From Flavobacterium sp. (GTDB lineage Bacteria > Bacteroidota > Bacteroidia > Flavobacteriales > Flavobacteriaceae), in assembly GCF_027490375.1 (NCBI RefSeq), contig NZ_JAIXYH010000040.1:1-64000 (forward strand): 64,000 nucleotides of DNA, written 5' to 3'. A program made the translations under genes and the position numbers. Positions within the stretch are counted from its first letter, which is position 1; every line of letters starts with the position of its first letter. Below the pieces are notes generated by a model that saw nothing but the letters and a program-made list of their open reading frames with translations, searched no databases and was not told the DNA's origin. This document shows positions 52,046-60,711 of this stretch, in pieces.

Positions 52046-53590
52046 ATGGCAAAACAAGACGATTTATTTAAGAACGTTGTATCACACGCTAAGGAATACG
52101 GATTTATTTTCCCTTCGAGCGAAGTGTACGACGGCCTGAGTGCTGTGTACGATTATGCACAAAACGGCGTAGAACTTAAGAAAAACATCCGCGAATACTG
52201 GTGGGCGGCGATGGTGCAAATGCACGACAATATTGTAGGTCTCGACGCCGCAATTCTCATGCACCCAACCACCTGGAAAGCTTCGGGACACGTAGATGCT
52301 TTTAACGACCCGTTAATCGACAATAAAGACTCGAAAAAACGCTACCGTGCCGACGTGCTAATCGAAGATTACTGCGAGAAATTACAACAAAAAGCCAATA
52401 AGGAAATTGAAAAAGCAAAAGCGCGTTTTGGCGAGGCCTTCGACGAGCAAACCTTTGTAACTACCAACGCACGAGTGGTGGAATATTTGGAGAAAAAGAA
52501 AGCCATTTTACAACGCATGGCGAAATCGCTCGATGCGGGCGAACTCGACGATGTGAAAGCACTTATCGAAGAATTGGAAATTGCCGACCCAGATACCGGT
52601 TCTAAAAACTGGACGGAAGTGCGCCAATTTAACCTGATGTTTGGCACCAAATTAGGCGCTTCGGCAGAAAACGCTATGGATTTGTACTTACGCCCAGAAA
52701 CGGCACAAGGTATTTTTGTGAACTTTTTGAACGTGCAGAAATCGGGCCGTATGAAAATACCGTTTGGTATTGCACAAACCGGAAAAGCATTTCGAAATGA
52801 AATCGTTGCGCGCCAATTTATTTTCCGCATGCGCGAATTCGAACAAATGGAAATGCAGTTTTTTGTAAAACCCGGCGACGAAATGAAATGGTACGAATAC
52901 TGGAAAGAAACGCGCCTAAACTGGCACTTATCGCTTGGTTTGGGTCGGGAGAAATACCGCTTTCACGATCACGAAAAACTAGCGCACTACGCCAATGCCG
53001 CTGCCGATATCGAATTTGAATTTCCGTTCGGATTTAAAGAATTAGAAGGCATTCACTCGCGTACCGATTTCGATTTAAAAGCGCACGAACAATACTCCGG
53101 ACGCAAAATGCAGTATTTCGACGCCGAAGAAAACAAAAATTATACGCCTTATGTGGTAGAAACCTCGGTGGGTCTCGACCGTATGTTCTTGGCGATTTTT
53201 GCCACAGCACTAACCGAAGAAACGCTGGAAGACGGCTCTACACGCACCGTTTTAAAGCTTCCGAGCGTTTTGGCACCAACCAAAGTTGCGGTTTTACCTT
53301 TGGTGAAAAAAGACGGCTTACCGGAACTCGCCAAAAGCATTTGCAACGACTTGCGTTGGGAAACCACCGTAGCGTACGACGAAAAAGACGCTGTAGGACG
53401 CCGCTACCGCCGCCAAGACGCGTTAGGAACACCGTTTTGCGTAACGGTTGATCACCAAACGCTCGACGACCAAACGGTTACCATCCGCCACCGCGACAGC
53501 ATGCAACAAGAACGCGTAAAAATCACGGATCTTGCGGGCATCATACACGAAGCCACGAGTTTAAAACAGTGGTTGAAGAAGTGTTTTTAA
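52046..53590 (+). CDS. glyS: Glycine-tRNA ligase, homodimeric eukaryotic type
   Basis: 514 residues. Class II synthetase: motif 2 FRNEIVARQFIFRMREFEQMEMQFF, motif 3 region VETSVGLDRMFLAIF, N-terminal SHAKEYGFIFPSSEVYDGLSAVYDYAQNG and anticodon-binding C-terminus (VLPLVKKDGL, YDEKDAVGRRYRRQDALGTPFCVTVD). This is the alpha2 form used by Bacteroidota, archaea and eukaryotes, not the alpha2beta2 form. Own promoter box. A 64-bp copy of its 3' end recurs at 54402, see that entry. Confidence 0.96.
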   Translation: MAKQDDLFKNVVSHAKEYGFIFPSSEVYDGLSAVYDYAQNGVELKKNIREYWWAAMVQMHDNIVGLDAAILMHPTTWKASGHVDAFNDPLIDNKDSKKRYRADVLIEDYCEKLQQKANKEIEKAKARFGEAFDEQTFVTTNARVVEYLEKKKAILQRMAKSLDAGELDDVKALIEELEIADPDTGSKNWTEVRQFNLMFGTKLGASAENAMDLYLRPETAQGIFVNFLNVQKSGRMKIPFGIAQTGKAFRNEIVARQFIFRMREFEQMEMQFFVKPGDEMKWYEYWKETRLNWHLSLGLGREKYRFHDHEKLAHYANAAADIEFEFPFGFKELEGIHSRTDFDLKAHEQYSGRKMQYFDAEENKNYTPYVVETSVGLDRMFLAIFATALTEETLEDGSTRTVLKLPSVLAPTKVAVLPLVKKDGLPELAKSICNDLRWETTVAYDEKDAVGRRYRRQDALGTPFCVTVDHQTLDDQTVTIRHRDSMQQERVKITDLAGIIHEATSLKQWLKKCF

Positions 53591-53662
53591 AATGTTGCGT
53601 ACGCAAGAAAGTGCCGCAATATTCGAATGTGCTTTATTGGTGCACTATAAAAAAATAGTTAT

Positions 53663-53692
53663 AAGCTCGGACTTGCTCCGGGCTTTTTTTGT
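53663..53692 (+). terminator. Terminator downstream of glyS
   Basis: Nine-base-pair stem AAGCTCGGA / TCCGGGCTT (one G-T pair), 5-base loop and a run of T. It lies inside the 873-bp insert. Confidence 0.85.
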
Positions 53693-53812
53693 TATAAAAA
53701 CAAAAGTCTCTGCTGTAATTTGTTATTAAATAAGCATCTAACTATAAAAATAATAGCAACTGAACTAACGTTCATTACTACTTTTGCTATATTTACTAAA
53801 ATTTAGATTGTT

Positions 53813-54295
53813 ATGAAATTAAAGAACATGCTTTTGGTTTTGCTTTTTTTTACTGCAATGTCTCTTAGTTACTCTCAAATGCTAAAAGAAGCGACACACG
53901 AATATTTGCCTGGTGTAACTCTAAAACCATTAATTATAAGAAGCGAAAGAAGCACCTTTAAAAGGGGTGAGTATCAAGTTGAATACGTAGCAAAAAAAGG
54001 ATTTAAATTCAAATCGGTGACTATAGATATTAGCAATACCACGGATAAAGACGTGGTTTTGGATTTCGAATCTTTTTTCTTGGTTGACGAACAAGGGAAT
54101 CGCTATGAGTCCACTAATGTACTGCAAAGCGGAAAGCTTACTAATAAAACTGATAAATTTCAGATGCCCCTCAAGGCGGGAAAAACAAAAAGGTATTCTG
54201 TAGGATTTTGGCCCGCAGTTCCAGTGGAGTTAAAAACCTTTAGACTAGACGTTGATGGCGATATTATAGATTTGGAGGCAAGTGAAAAGAAATAG
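53813..54295 (+). CDS. Secreted DUF4352-like protein
   Basis: 160 residues with a signal peptide (LLFFTAMSLSYSQ). The mature protein is an Ig-like beta-sandwich (YQVEYVAKKGFKFKSVTIDI, KDVVLDFESFFLVDEQGNRYE, QMPLKAGKTKRYSVGFWPA, LKTFRLDVDG), the usual pattern of DUF4352/telomeric-repeat-binding-factor-2-like extracellular domains. Function unknown. It is the only gene on an insert bounded by two copies of the glyS 3' end, so it is the likely cargo of that insertion. Confidence 0.7.
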   Translation: MKLKNMLLVLLFFTAMSLSYSQMLKEATHEYLPGVTLKPLIIRSERSTFKRGEYQVEYVAKKGFKFKSVTIDISNTTDKDVVLDFESFFLVDEQGNRYESTNVLQSGKLTNKTDKFQMPLKAGKTKRYSVGFWPAVPVELKTFRLDVDGDIIDLEASEKK

Positions 54296-54401
54296 GGGGG
54301 GTGTAAATGGTTTTAAAGGTCTGGGCTTTTTTAGAGGAGGCTCTATGTTTTTTGTTTAAAAAAGGTTTATGTAGACATAATGATATGCCGCATTTGATTC
54401 T

Positions 54402-54465
54402 ATCTTGCGGGCATCATACACGAAGCTACGAGTTTAAAACAGTGGTTGAAGAAGTGTTTTTAAAA
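54402..54465. repeat. Duplicated 3' end of glyS (direct repeat)
   Basis: 64 bases matching 53529-53592 (last about 20 codons of glyS plus a few bases) with a single C-to-T change, 873 bp apart in direct orientation. It has no glyS sequence upstream and is not translated as part of glyS. It is directly followed by a perfect terminator at 54471, which is probably the original glyS terminator. Confidence 0.93.
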
Positions 54466-54470
54466 AACGA

Positions 54471-54494
54471 AACTCCGAGAAATCGGAGTTTTTT
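54471..54494 (+). terminator. Probable original glyS terminator
   Basis: Eight-base-pair stem AACTCCGA / TCGGAGTT closed by a GAAA tetraloop, followed by TTTT. Confidence 0.9.
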
Positions 54495-54529
54495 ATGGGG
54501 TTTGGGGTGGGCTCTACAGATAAATTTCT

Positions 54530-57500
54530 TTAACCAACCCTTAATTTTGCTGCGTCTTTCCAAAGATAATGTGGCATAGGCTCACTTAATTCCCACTTTA
54601 CGTTAATCGGTTTAGACCCATAATGTTCTTTGAGTGAACCTTCGCCAACAAAAACGTAACCCATAGTGTTACCATATTCATCGGTAGCTTTCTCTCTCAC
54701 AAATAGTAAAATTCGTTTTCCATTTGATTTATGTTCAATGTAGGATAAACCTCTTTTTGTTTTTGGACCTGCTGAATTAATACTCTGCCAGTGAAATAGC
54801 GTTTCATTAATCGCATAATCGTCATACATTGTGGTTGGCGAAAAATTCTCTTCTGATTTGATTAAGTTTATAAATAGAAGTTCTGTGTTTAATGCTGTAT
54901 TTTCTGCAGCGCCTTCTCTTATTGGAGATTTAACTTCAAAGGAACTCAAGTTGAACGCTGCCAGAATTTGATCTCTTGTGTATCTAGCATGTACCTTAAG
55001 AGGTTGTGGATAAGGTAAATCAATTTCTATTTCTTTAAAATCAATTTCGTCGAGCAATACTTCTAAGACTTCAATTATTTCTTCTACTAAAACATTATTT
55101 CGTCCGATTGCGTGAATACTTTTTTCAAGTGTTTCAAAACCAGCTGCTTTCTGCCAAATGTCATAATGAAGCATCAAAAGCATAGCTTTTTCTTGTTCAT
55201 TAAAATCATCAATTGCTATTTTAAAATGGTTTCTGGCTAATTGAAGAATAAACCTAAAATAGCTTGTTGACTTTGTAGCAAGCCATTTGTTTGCTATCGC
55301 AGAATAAATCTCTTTTTCATTAATGTTTTCGAATTCACTAACAATTCCTGCTTCTTGACAAAGCCGTTTCCATCCAATGGTTTTAAATTTATATACGTAT
55401 TGAATGGGAAGATTATAAAAGCTAAGGAAATTCTTAAGATTAAATGTTAAGGTAGTTTGGTGTTTGAAACTCTTGATCCGATTGATAATCTGCTTTCTAT
55501 TTATTGTCGTCGCTGCTTTAATGTTCGCTAAAATAACTTCTTTAGCTTTTTTCTCTAGAATAATGGAGCAACCTAATGGTAGATGAGGAAAGTTATCTTC
55601 AATTTCTTTATAAACTGTTGTCGCAGTTTTACCGATCAATGCTCTAAATTTATTTTCGAAGTTGTATTCAGGCCGAGCATTTCCAACAAAGTCTAGAACA
55701 GTGAGACAATCTTTGTTCTCAGCTAATCGTAAACCTCGCCCAAGTTGTTGCAAGAAAATGGTCAAACTCTCAGTTGGTCTTAAAAATAAAACTGTGTCGA
55801 TTTCTGGAACATCGACGCCTTCATTAAAAATATCAACGACGAATAAATAATTAATTTCCTTTTTCTGTAGTTTGTTTCTGACTTCAACCCTATTTTCTGT
55901 ATTCGAACTTGTTAAGTAACCTGCTTTAAAGCCGGCTAATAAAAAGCTTTCGGCCATAAATTCAGCATGTTCTATGGAAACACAAAAACCAAGCGCCCTA
56001 ACGTCGTGGTAGTCTTTTGTGTATTTGTCTAGCGCATTAATAATGTCTCGAACTCGACGATTGTTGCTGGTATAAATATCTGAAAGTTGATTAGGAGCAT
56101 ACCGGCCGCGTTCCCAAGCAACATTGGTTAAATCGATAGAATCTGTTATGCCGAAATATTGAAATGGGCACAGCAGTTTTCTGTTCAAAGCTTCGGGCAA
56201 ACGAATTTCAGCGGCAATTTTGTTGTGGAAATCTTCTTGAATGTCGCCACCGTCCATTCTTTCAGGTGTTGCTGTTAATCCTAAAAGGACTTTTGGAACA
56301 AAATAGTTTATTATGTCTCTATACGAATTCGCTTTTTGATGATGGCACTCATCGATTACGATGTAGTCAAAATAGGTAGGTGATAAGTTTAATTTATCCA
56401 ATCGATTTCTTAGTGTTTGAACCGAGGCAAATACATATTCATATCGGTCGGGCTCAATTCCGTCGACAAAAAGCTCTCCAAAATTATTATCTCTTAAAAC
56501 ACCTCTAAACACAGAGAACGACTGCATCAGAATCTCTTTTCGATGTGCTAAAAACAACAACTTGGAAGACTTTTCGCGCTGTTTAAAATTTTTATAATCA
56601 AACGCAGAAATTATCGTTTTACCAGTTCCTGTCGCGGCAACAACTAAGTTTCTTGTTCTTCCGTGAACATTTCTTTCAACTTCAAGCTTTTCAAGAATTT
56701 CAAGTTGAAAAGGATATGGCTTTAAATCAAAAAACGACAAATTGATTTCGGTACCTGTTGATTTTTTACCGGCATTGAGTGCCGAAACTAACTTTTCTTT
56801 GTGATTAGCTTCATCAAAAAGTTCGAAATCGTCGGATTGCCAATACGATTCGAATGTTTTTTGGAATTTATCAATAATATGACTTACCTCCTTGGTTGTT
56901 ATTTTGAGATTCCACTCTAAACCATCTGTTAGCGCGGAACGAGAGAAATTAGATGAGCCTATGTATCCTGTGTTAAACCCCGTATTTCTATGAAACAAAT
57001 ACGCTTTTGCATGTAAACGTTCATTGCCTGTGTTGTACGAAATTTTTACTTGAGTGTTTTCAAGATCGGCCAGCAATTTAATGGCCTTGTAATCTGAGGC
57101 TCCCATGTAAGTAGTCGTAATGACCCTCAGCTGACCTCCTTTTTTTGTAAACTCTTGTAATTCTCGCTTTAGAATTATTACACCTTTAAATTTTATGAAT
57201 GAAACTAAAAGATCGATTCGATCTGAAGACAAAATTTCCTTCTTGAGTTCACTTTCGAGTGACAAACCCGTGTTTCCACCTGTAAATAATTCGCTATGAG
57301 TTAGTCTGGTATACGGTGTTATTTCTTTAAGGTGAAGATCAAGATCTGAAAAATGGCTATCAATTTTTGTAAAAACAGCTTTAAGAATCTCGCCGTTAAC
57401 CTCAACTAGGTCTTTTTCAAAATCACCATTTTTTAACTCATCCTTTAAAACAAGAATAATTTTATTAGCAATCTCGATTTGCCTTTCTAGTTGATCTTCC

Positions 57501-57676
57501 GTTTTGACAAAATCAAGGGCGTGCTTTATAGTTTGTGACAAATGCTTGGCTAAAATCAAAGAGGCTTCTTGCTTGTCAATTTTAGATGTGTTGATGTAGA
57601 AATTATCCTTGTTAAGTTCATTGATCTGCTGGAAAACTAACTTTGTCACAAGCTCTTCGTAAATACCCTCCTTCAT
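54530..57676 (-). CDS. PLD nuclease-DEAD/DEAH helicase-DUF3427 fusion
   Basis: 1048 residues from MKEGIYEELVTKL; an upstream in-frame start lies inside the NUDIX gene and is rejected. Phospholipase D-type nuclease domain around residues 145-280, with HAKAYLFHR (HxK) and GYIGSSNFSRSALTDG. Superfamily 2 helicase: LVVAATGTGKT, DYIVIDECHHQ, LGLTATPERMDGGD, and VDIFNEGVDVPEIDTVLFLRP plus QQLGRGLR. The C-terminal about 350 residues are DUF3427-like (TTMYDDYAINETLFHWQSIN, EKATDEYGNTMGYVFVGEG). This composite is common in defence-type genomic contexts. It overlaps the NUDIX gene by 4 bases. Confidence 0.88.
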   Translation of the reverse strand: MKEGIYEELVTKLVFQQINELNKDNFYINTSKIDKQEASLILAKHLSQTIKHALDFVKTEDQLERQIEIANKIILVLKDELKNGDFEKDLVEVNGEILKAVFTKIDSHFSDLDLHLKEITPYTRLTHSELFTGGNTGLSLESELKKEILSSDRIDLLVSFIKFKGVIILKRELQEFTKKGGQLRVITTTYMGASDYKAIKLLADLENTQVKISYNTGNERLHAKAYLFHRNTGFNTGYIGSSNFSRSALTDGLEWNLKITTKEVSHIIDKFQKTFESYWQSDDFELFDEANHKEKLVSALNAGKKSTGTEINLSFFDLKPYPFQLEILEKLEVERNVHGRTRNLVVAATGTGKTIISAFDYKNFKQREKSSKLLFLAHRKEILMQSFSVFRGVLRDNNFGELFVDGIEPDRYEYVFASVQTLRNRLDKLNLSPTYFDYIVIDECHHQKANSYRDIINYFVPKVLLGLTATPERMDGGDIQEDFHNKIAAEIRLPEALNRKLLCPFQYFGITDSIDLTNVAWERGRYAPNQLSDIYTSNNRRVRDIINALDKYTKDYHDVRALGFCVSIEHAEFMAESFLLAGFKAGYLTSSNTENRVEVRNKLQKKEINYLFVVDIFNEGVDVPEIDTVLFLRPTESLTIFLQQLGRGLRLAENKDCLTVLDFVGNARPEYNFENKFRALIGKTATTVYKEIEDNFPHLPLGCSIILEKKAKEVILANIKAATTINRKQIINRIKSFKHQTTLTFNLKNFLSFYNLPIQYVYKFKTIGWKRLCQEAGIVSEFENINEKEIYSAIANKWLATKSTSYFRFILQLARNHFKIAIDDFNEQEKAMLLMLHYDIWQKAAGFETLEKSIHAIGRNNVLVEEIIEVLEVLLDEIDFKEIEIDLPYPQPLKVHARYTRDQILAAFNLSSFEVKSPIREGAAENTALNTELLFINLIKSEENFSPTTMYDDYAINETLFHWQSINSAGPKTKRGLSYIEHKSNGKRILLFVREKATDEYGNTMGYVFVGEGSLKEHYGSKPINVKWELSEPMPHYLWKDAAKLRVG

Positions 57677-58056
57677 AAATTTTTCAATTGATTTAATATT
57701 GGCACATCTGCCTCTGCCCAGTCTAATTGGCAAAGCTCTTCTATTTCTAGTAAAACGTATTGTTTGTGTTCCTTTAACAGCAATTCCCCACTTAAATATT
57801 TAGAAGAATATGGAATTAGCTCTATTGAAATATTGGGATAAGAGTGTAAAACAGGCGAAAGTCGTTGTAAAACTTCAATATTAATATTTAATTCCTCTTT
57901 TATTTCTCTTATTATGCACTCTTCTTCCGTTTCGTTGTCCTCGAGTTTTCCGCCAGGAAATTCCCATTTTAAGGGTAAACTCATTGATTCCGATCGTTGA
58001 ACTGCAAGTACTCGATCGCCAAAATGAATGATGGCACAAATTACCGGATAAACCAT
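57673..58056 (-). CDS. NUDIX hydrolase (MutT-like)
   Basis: 127 residues. Complete NUDIX box: GGKLEDNETEEECIIREIKEEL (fits Gx5Ex7REUxEE). The upstream PLKWEFPGG is typical of MutT/CTP-type pyrophosphohydrolases acting on oxidised or non-canonical nucleotides. Its stop overlaps the start of the helicase gene, so the two are translationally coupled. A NUDIX protein paired with a PLD-helicase-DUF3427 protein may supply nucleotide processing for that system (inference). Confidence 0.93.
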   Translation of the reverse strand: MVYPVICAIIHFGDRVLAVQRSESMSLPLKWEFPGGKLEDNETEEECIIREIKEELNINIEVLQRLSPVLHSYPNISIELIPYSSKYLSGELLLKEHKQYVLLEIEELCQLDWAEADVPILNQLKNL

Positions 58057-58126
58057 TTGGTTCTCATTAATTTAGATTTAGTAACTCCGTTTTAACACAA
58101 CAATCGTCTCTTCTCTAGTCCAATTA

Positions 58127-58480
58127 TTATTTATCATGATCGGTGATTATTTGAATTTTGTTTTCTCGCAATAACCGATAGAAATTTTCGTAAGCTTCGG
58201 CTTTTAGCTCGTTTTCGATCACCTCAATTTCATTTTGTATTTCGGATTTGTTCTTAAATGATTTATCGCCAATCAAAATAGTTGTAATGTTCTCTTCTTC
58301 AATTGCTTTTGACAAATCGTCAATATATGCGACTCGCGAGTCTGATTGATAATTGTCTAGAAACCAAATTAAAAATCCTTCGAAATTATGTGCCGGATCA
58401 GGAAGTTTTGCAATCTCGGCATTTCGAAAAAAATCGCCTGGATGAACGCGATATTTAAAAAGAACCTGACTCATAACCAT
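58127..58480 (-). CDS. Hypothetical protein, first gene of the NUDIX-helicase unit
   Basis: 117 residues (MSQVLFKYRV, two codons in, is an alternative start). Mixed alpha/beta: VAYIDDLSKAIEEENITTIL, IGDKSFKNKSEIQNEIEVIE, ELKAEAYENFYRLLRENKI. No family recognised. It lies 70 bases upstream of the NUDIX gene on the same strand with no terminator between, so it may belong to the same operon. Confidence 0.6.
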   Translation of the reverse strand: MVMSQVLFKYRVHPGDFFRNAEIAKLPDPAHNFEGFLIWFLDNYQSDSRVAYIDDLSKAIEEENITTILIGDKSFKNKSEIQNEIEVIENELKAEAYENFYRLLRENKIQIITDHDK

Positions 58481-58635
58481 TTAATTGAGATTTGTAGCTA
58501 ATTACTAAAGAAAAAATCAAATCTTTCCCGCAACCAATTTACTCAAAAATCGAACGCTCTGTAAATTTTTAGAAAAAAACGATTTTTCGAGTTATCGCAT
58601 GTTAATTTTGGGCACAAACGTTTCTCCAACCCCTC

Positions 58636-58776
58636 TTTTCGGTAACGATTTTGCGTTAGGGATGGCAGCGGAAATCCCGCCACGAGCGGCGGTTGCCGAG
58701 TGGCGGATTGCAGCGAACAGCCCGGCCCGCTTGACACCCTTTTCGTACGGATGCTAAGCGGGCAACGCCCAAATAC
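58636..58776. repeat. Intergenic hairpin element, copy 6
   Basis: Left motif GGGATGGCAGCGGAAATCC, first stem CCGCCAC / GTGGCGG (58677-58683 with 58700-58706), right motif GCAGCGAACAGCCCGG, second stem GCCCGCTT / AAGCGGGC (58725-58732 with 58756-58763), terminal AACGCCCAAA. It lies 3' of the exonuclease gene. Confidence 0.88.
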
Positions 58777-58795
58777 TGTAGCTTTTCGGTACGGT

Positions 58796-59509
58796 TTAAA
58801 ACTTTAGGATTTCGTCGGGATCTAAAAGGGGTTCGTTGCGCAGGCGGAGCAGTACGTTGGCGCAGGCTATAACGTCTTTCTCGCAGTAGAGAATGATGCG
58901 GTCGATGTTGTTTTCGCGGTAAAAAACTTGGGCTACATCGGCTCCGGAAATGTCGTCTTTGCTGCTCGGAATGCCTAAAACAGAGGTCAGTAATTTGAGT
59001 GAAGTGTAGTGTTTAAAATCGCCGAACTTCCACAACTCGAGCGTGTCGATGTGCGCGATTTCCCAAGGTTTCTTTCCAAAAAATTGCAATTTCTCGGGAA
59101 GTTTTATGCCGTTGATGAGAAAACGCCGACATAAATACGGTAAATCGAACTCCTTAATGTTGTGTCCGCAAAACACGTATTGCGCCGACTCGTAGTTCTG
59201 CGACAGGTGGTTGGCGAATTCCTTTAACAACTGTGGCTCCTCGCCGTAAAACGAGGTTACGCGAAAATTTCGAACATCGCGCCGTATGGCAAACTGCCCA
59301 AGCGAAATGCAAATGATTTTACCAAACTCGGCCCAAATGCCGGCTTTGTGGTAAAAAGCTTCTGCCGTTTCACCTTCCTTGCGTTGGTAACGGGTTTTTT
59401 CTTCAAAAAGTTCTTGGGATTCGGTATCGAGCTGCGAGAAATCGGCCGTTAACGGAACTGTCTCGATATCAATAAACAACAAATGCGATACATTAATTTT
59501 TTCTATCAT
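58796..59509 (-). CDS. DEDDy 3'-5' exonuclease (PolB-exonuclease-like)
   Basis: 237 residues. Exo I FIDIETVP (Asp, Glu), Exo II CGHNIKEFDLPYL (Asp) and Exo III YCEKDV (Tyr, Asp) give the DEDDy set. This is the stand-alone relative of the PolB proofreading domain found in Bacteroidota; substrate probably single-stranded DNA or RNA. Cytoplasmic. Flanked on both sides by copies of the dispersed hairpin element. Confidence 0.9.
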   Translation of the reverse strand: MIEKINVSHLLFIDIETVPLTADFSQLDTESQELFEEKTRYQRKEGETAEAFYHKAGIWAEFGKIICISLGQFAIRRDVRNFRVTSFYGEEPQLLKEFANHLSQNYESAQYVFCGHNIKEFDLPYLCRRFLINGIKLPEKLQFFGKKPWEIAHIDTLELWKFGDFKHYTSLKLLTSVLGIPSSKDDISGADVAQVFYRENNIDRIILYCEKDVIACANVLLRLRNEPLLDPDEILKF

Positions 59510-59578
59510 GGCGTGTACGTTTAGAGTGGTAAAGGTAGGGATTTTTTTTGGAGAAGCTAGAAGCTAGAATCGAGAAGT

Positions 59579-59661
59579 TAGACTTCCCGACGTTCACCAC
59601 TTAACGTTTCATGTTCCCACCCGAACCCGCGTATCGTCGGTGCCTGAGCGGGTCGAAGGCT
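59579..59661. repeat. Second dispersed repeat family, copy 2
   Basis: GACGTTCACCACTTAACGTT, CCCGCGTATCGTCGGTGCCT and GAGCGGGTCGAAGGCTAGT recur from 51590-51745. The GGTGCCTGAGCGGGTCGAAGG part appears a third time at 59764-59786. Confidence 0.75.
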
Positions 59662-59804
59662 AGTGCATTTTTTGTTGGCTTGACACGTTCTGTGTTTTCC
59701 TCAACAGTTCTGTATTTCGAAATAATCTGCGAACTTCGGTGTTTTCTGTGCGCAATAAAAGCGGGTGCCTGAGCGGGTCGAAGGCAGGATTTCGATTTTT
59801 TTTT

Positions 59805-59992
59805 GGGGGCAGCATTTCCGGCTATTCGCTATAAAGCCGCAGCTTCAGGCGCATTTGGCAGTGCTTTTACTTTGGCTTCTTGGGTCGCCAGTAAAAGCAC
59901 GCCAAATTTGCACCTGCCGCTTTACGGGTTTTTCGCTGCTATCCGGGCTGCGGGGAGACGTTGCTGAAAAATCGTTAGCAATATTATTTAAG
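59805..59992. repeat. Intergenic hairpin element, copy 7 (inverted)
   Basis: Reverse complement of 43572-43752 with only scattered changes over about 185 bases, including the GTGCTTTTAC / GTAAAAGCAC stem. The two copies form a 16-kb inverted pair around the immunity array, glyS and the helicase operon. Confidence 0.88.
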
Positions 59993-60036
59993 GTAGAGAT
60001 TGCAAATCCGCGCTAGGATTCAGCTAATTTAATTTT

Positions 60037-60711
60037 TTAACTACGTACCATAAATAAAATCCTGCTAGTAACGAATGTACTGTCTCTTCTGTTTAATGAT
60101 GGAACCCATCTGGTTCTTTTTAACATATTCACAATAAATTGATCTACTTCGGGAGAGTATTTTTTATAGTATTCTATTTCTTTTATAACCCCTTTTTTAT
60201 TCACAACAATCCAAAATGAGCTGGCAGAGTGGTTTTTGTCTATAGAACGAATCTCTTTTCTTAAACGCATTAAAAATGAAGTTTCATCTCCTGGATACTT
60301 CAAGATAGGACGTTCAACATCAAGCAAGGGATAATAAATTCCGTCAGAAAATTTGGGTATAATCTGCAAGCTATCATTTATATCTTCAAGATTCTTTAAC
60401 CTTTCAGCATCTTCATTCAAAACAGCTATATTGCGTCTTAATTTTTTTTCAATTTTTTTTGTCATTATAGTTTTAAAACAACTATCATCTGATTTAGGAT
60501 ATACTTCCAGGTAATCTATGACTCTATATTTTTTAAATAATTCGTACTCGGTCACTTCCGAATAATTTAAACTTTGATAATAGTATAAATTTCCTTTTGA
60601 GGACTCAATATCGGCGATTTTGAGGGCTTGTTTACAAGGGTTAGAGTCCTTTTTCTCACACCCAAACAATCCTATTACTATTAAACAAACAGTAACGATC
60701 AAGTTCTTCAT
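60037..60711 (-). CDS. Lipoprotein with TonB-C-like domain, putative immunity
   Basis: 224 residues with a lipobox (IVIGLFGC, Cys18). The C-terminal part SSFWIVVNKKGVIKEIEYYK, KYSPEVDQFIVNMLKRTRWV, PSLNRRDSTFVTSRILFMV resembles the TonB C-terminal fold used by many Bacteroidota lipoproteins. Its start overlaps the stop of the RHS/toxin gene by 4 bases (ATGA), as expected for an immunity gene. The only pair in the window in which toxin domain and immunity both look intact. Confidence 0.7.
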   Translation of the reverse strand: MKNLIVTVCLIVIGLFGCEKKDSNPCKQALKIADIESSKGNLYYYQSLNYSEVTEYELFKKYRVIDYLEVYPKSDDSCFKTIMTKKIEKKLRRNIAVLNEDAERLKNLEDINDSLQIIPKFSDGIYYPLLDVERPILKYPGDETSFLMRLRKEIRSIDKNHSASSFWIVVNKKGVIKEIEYYKKYSPEVDQFIVNMLKRTRWVPSLNRRDSTFVTSRILFMVRS

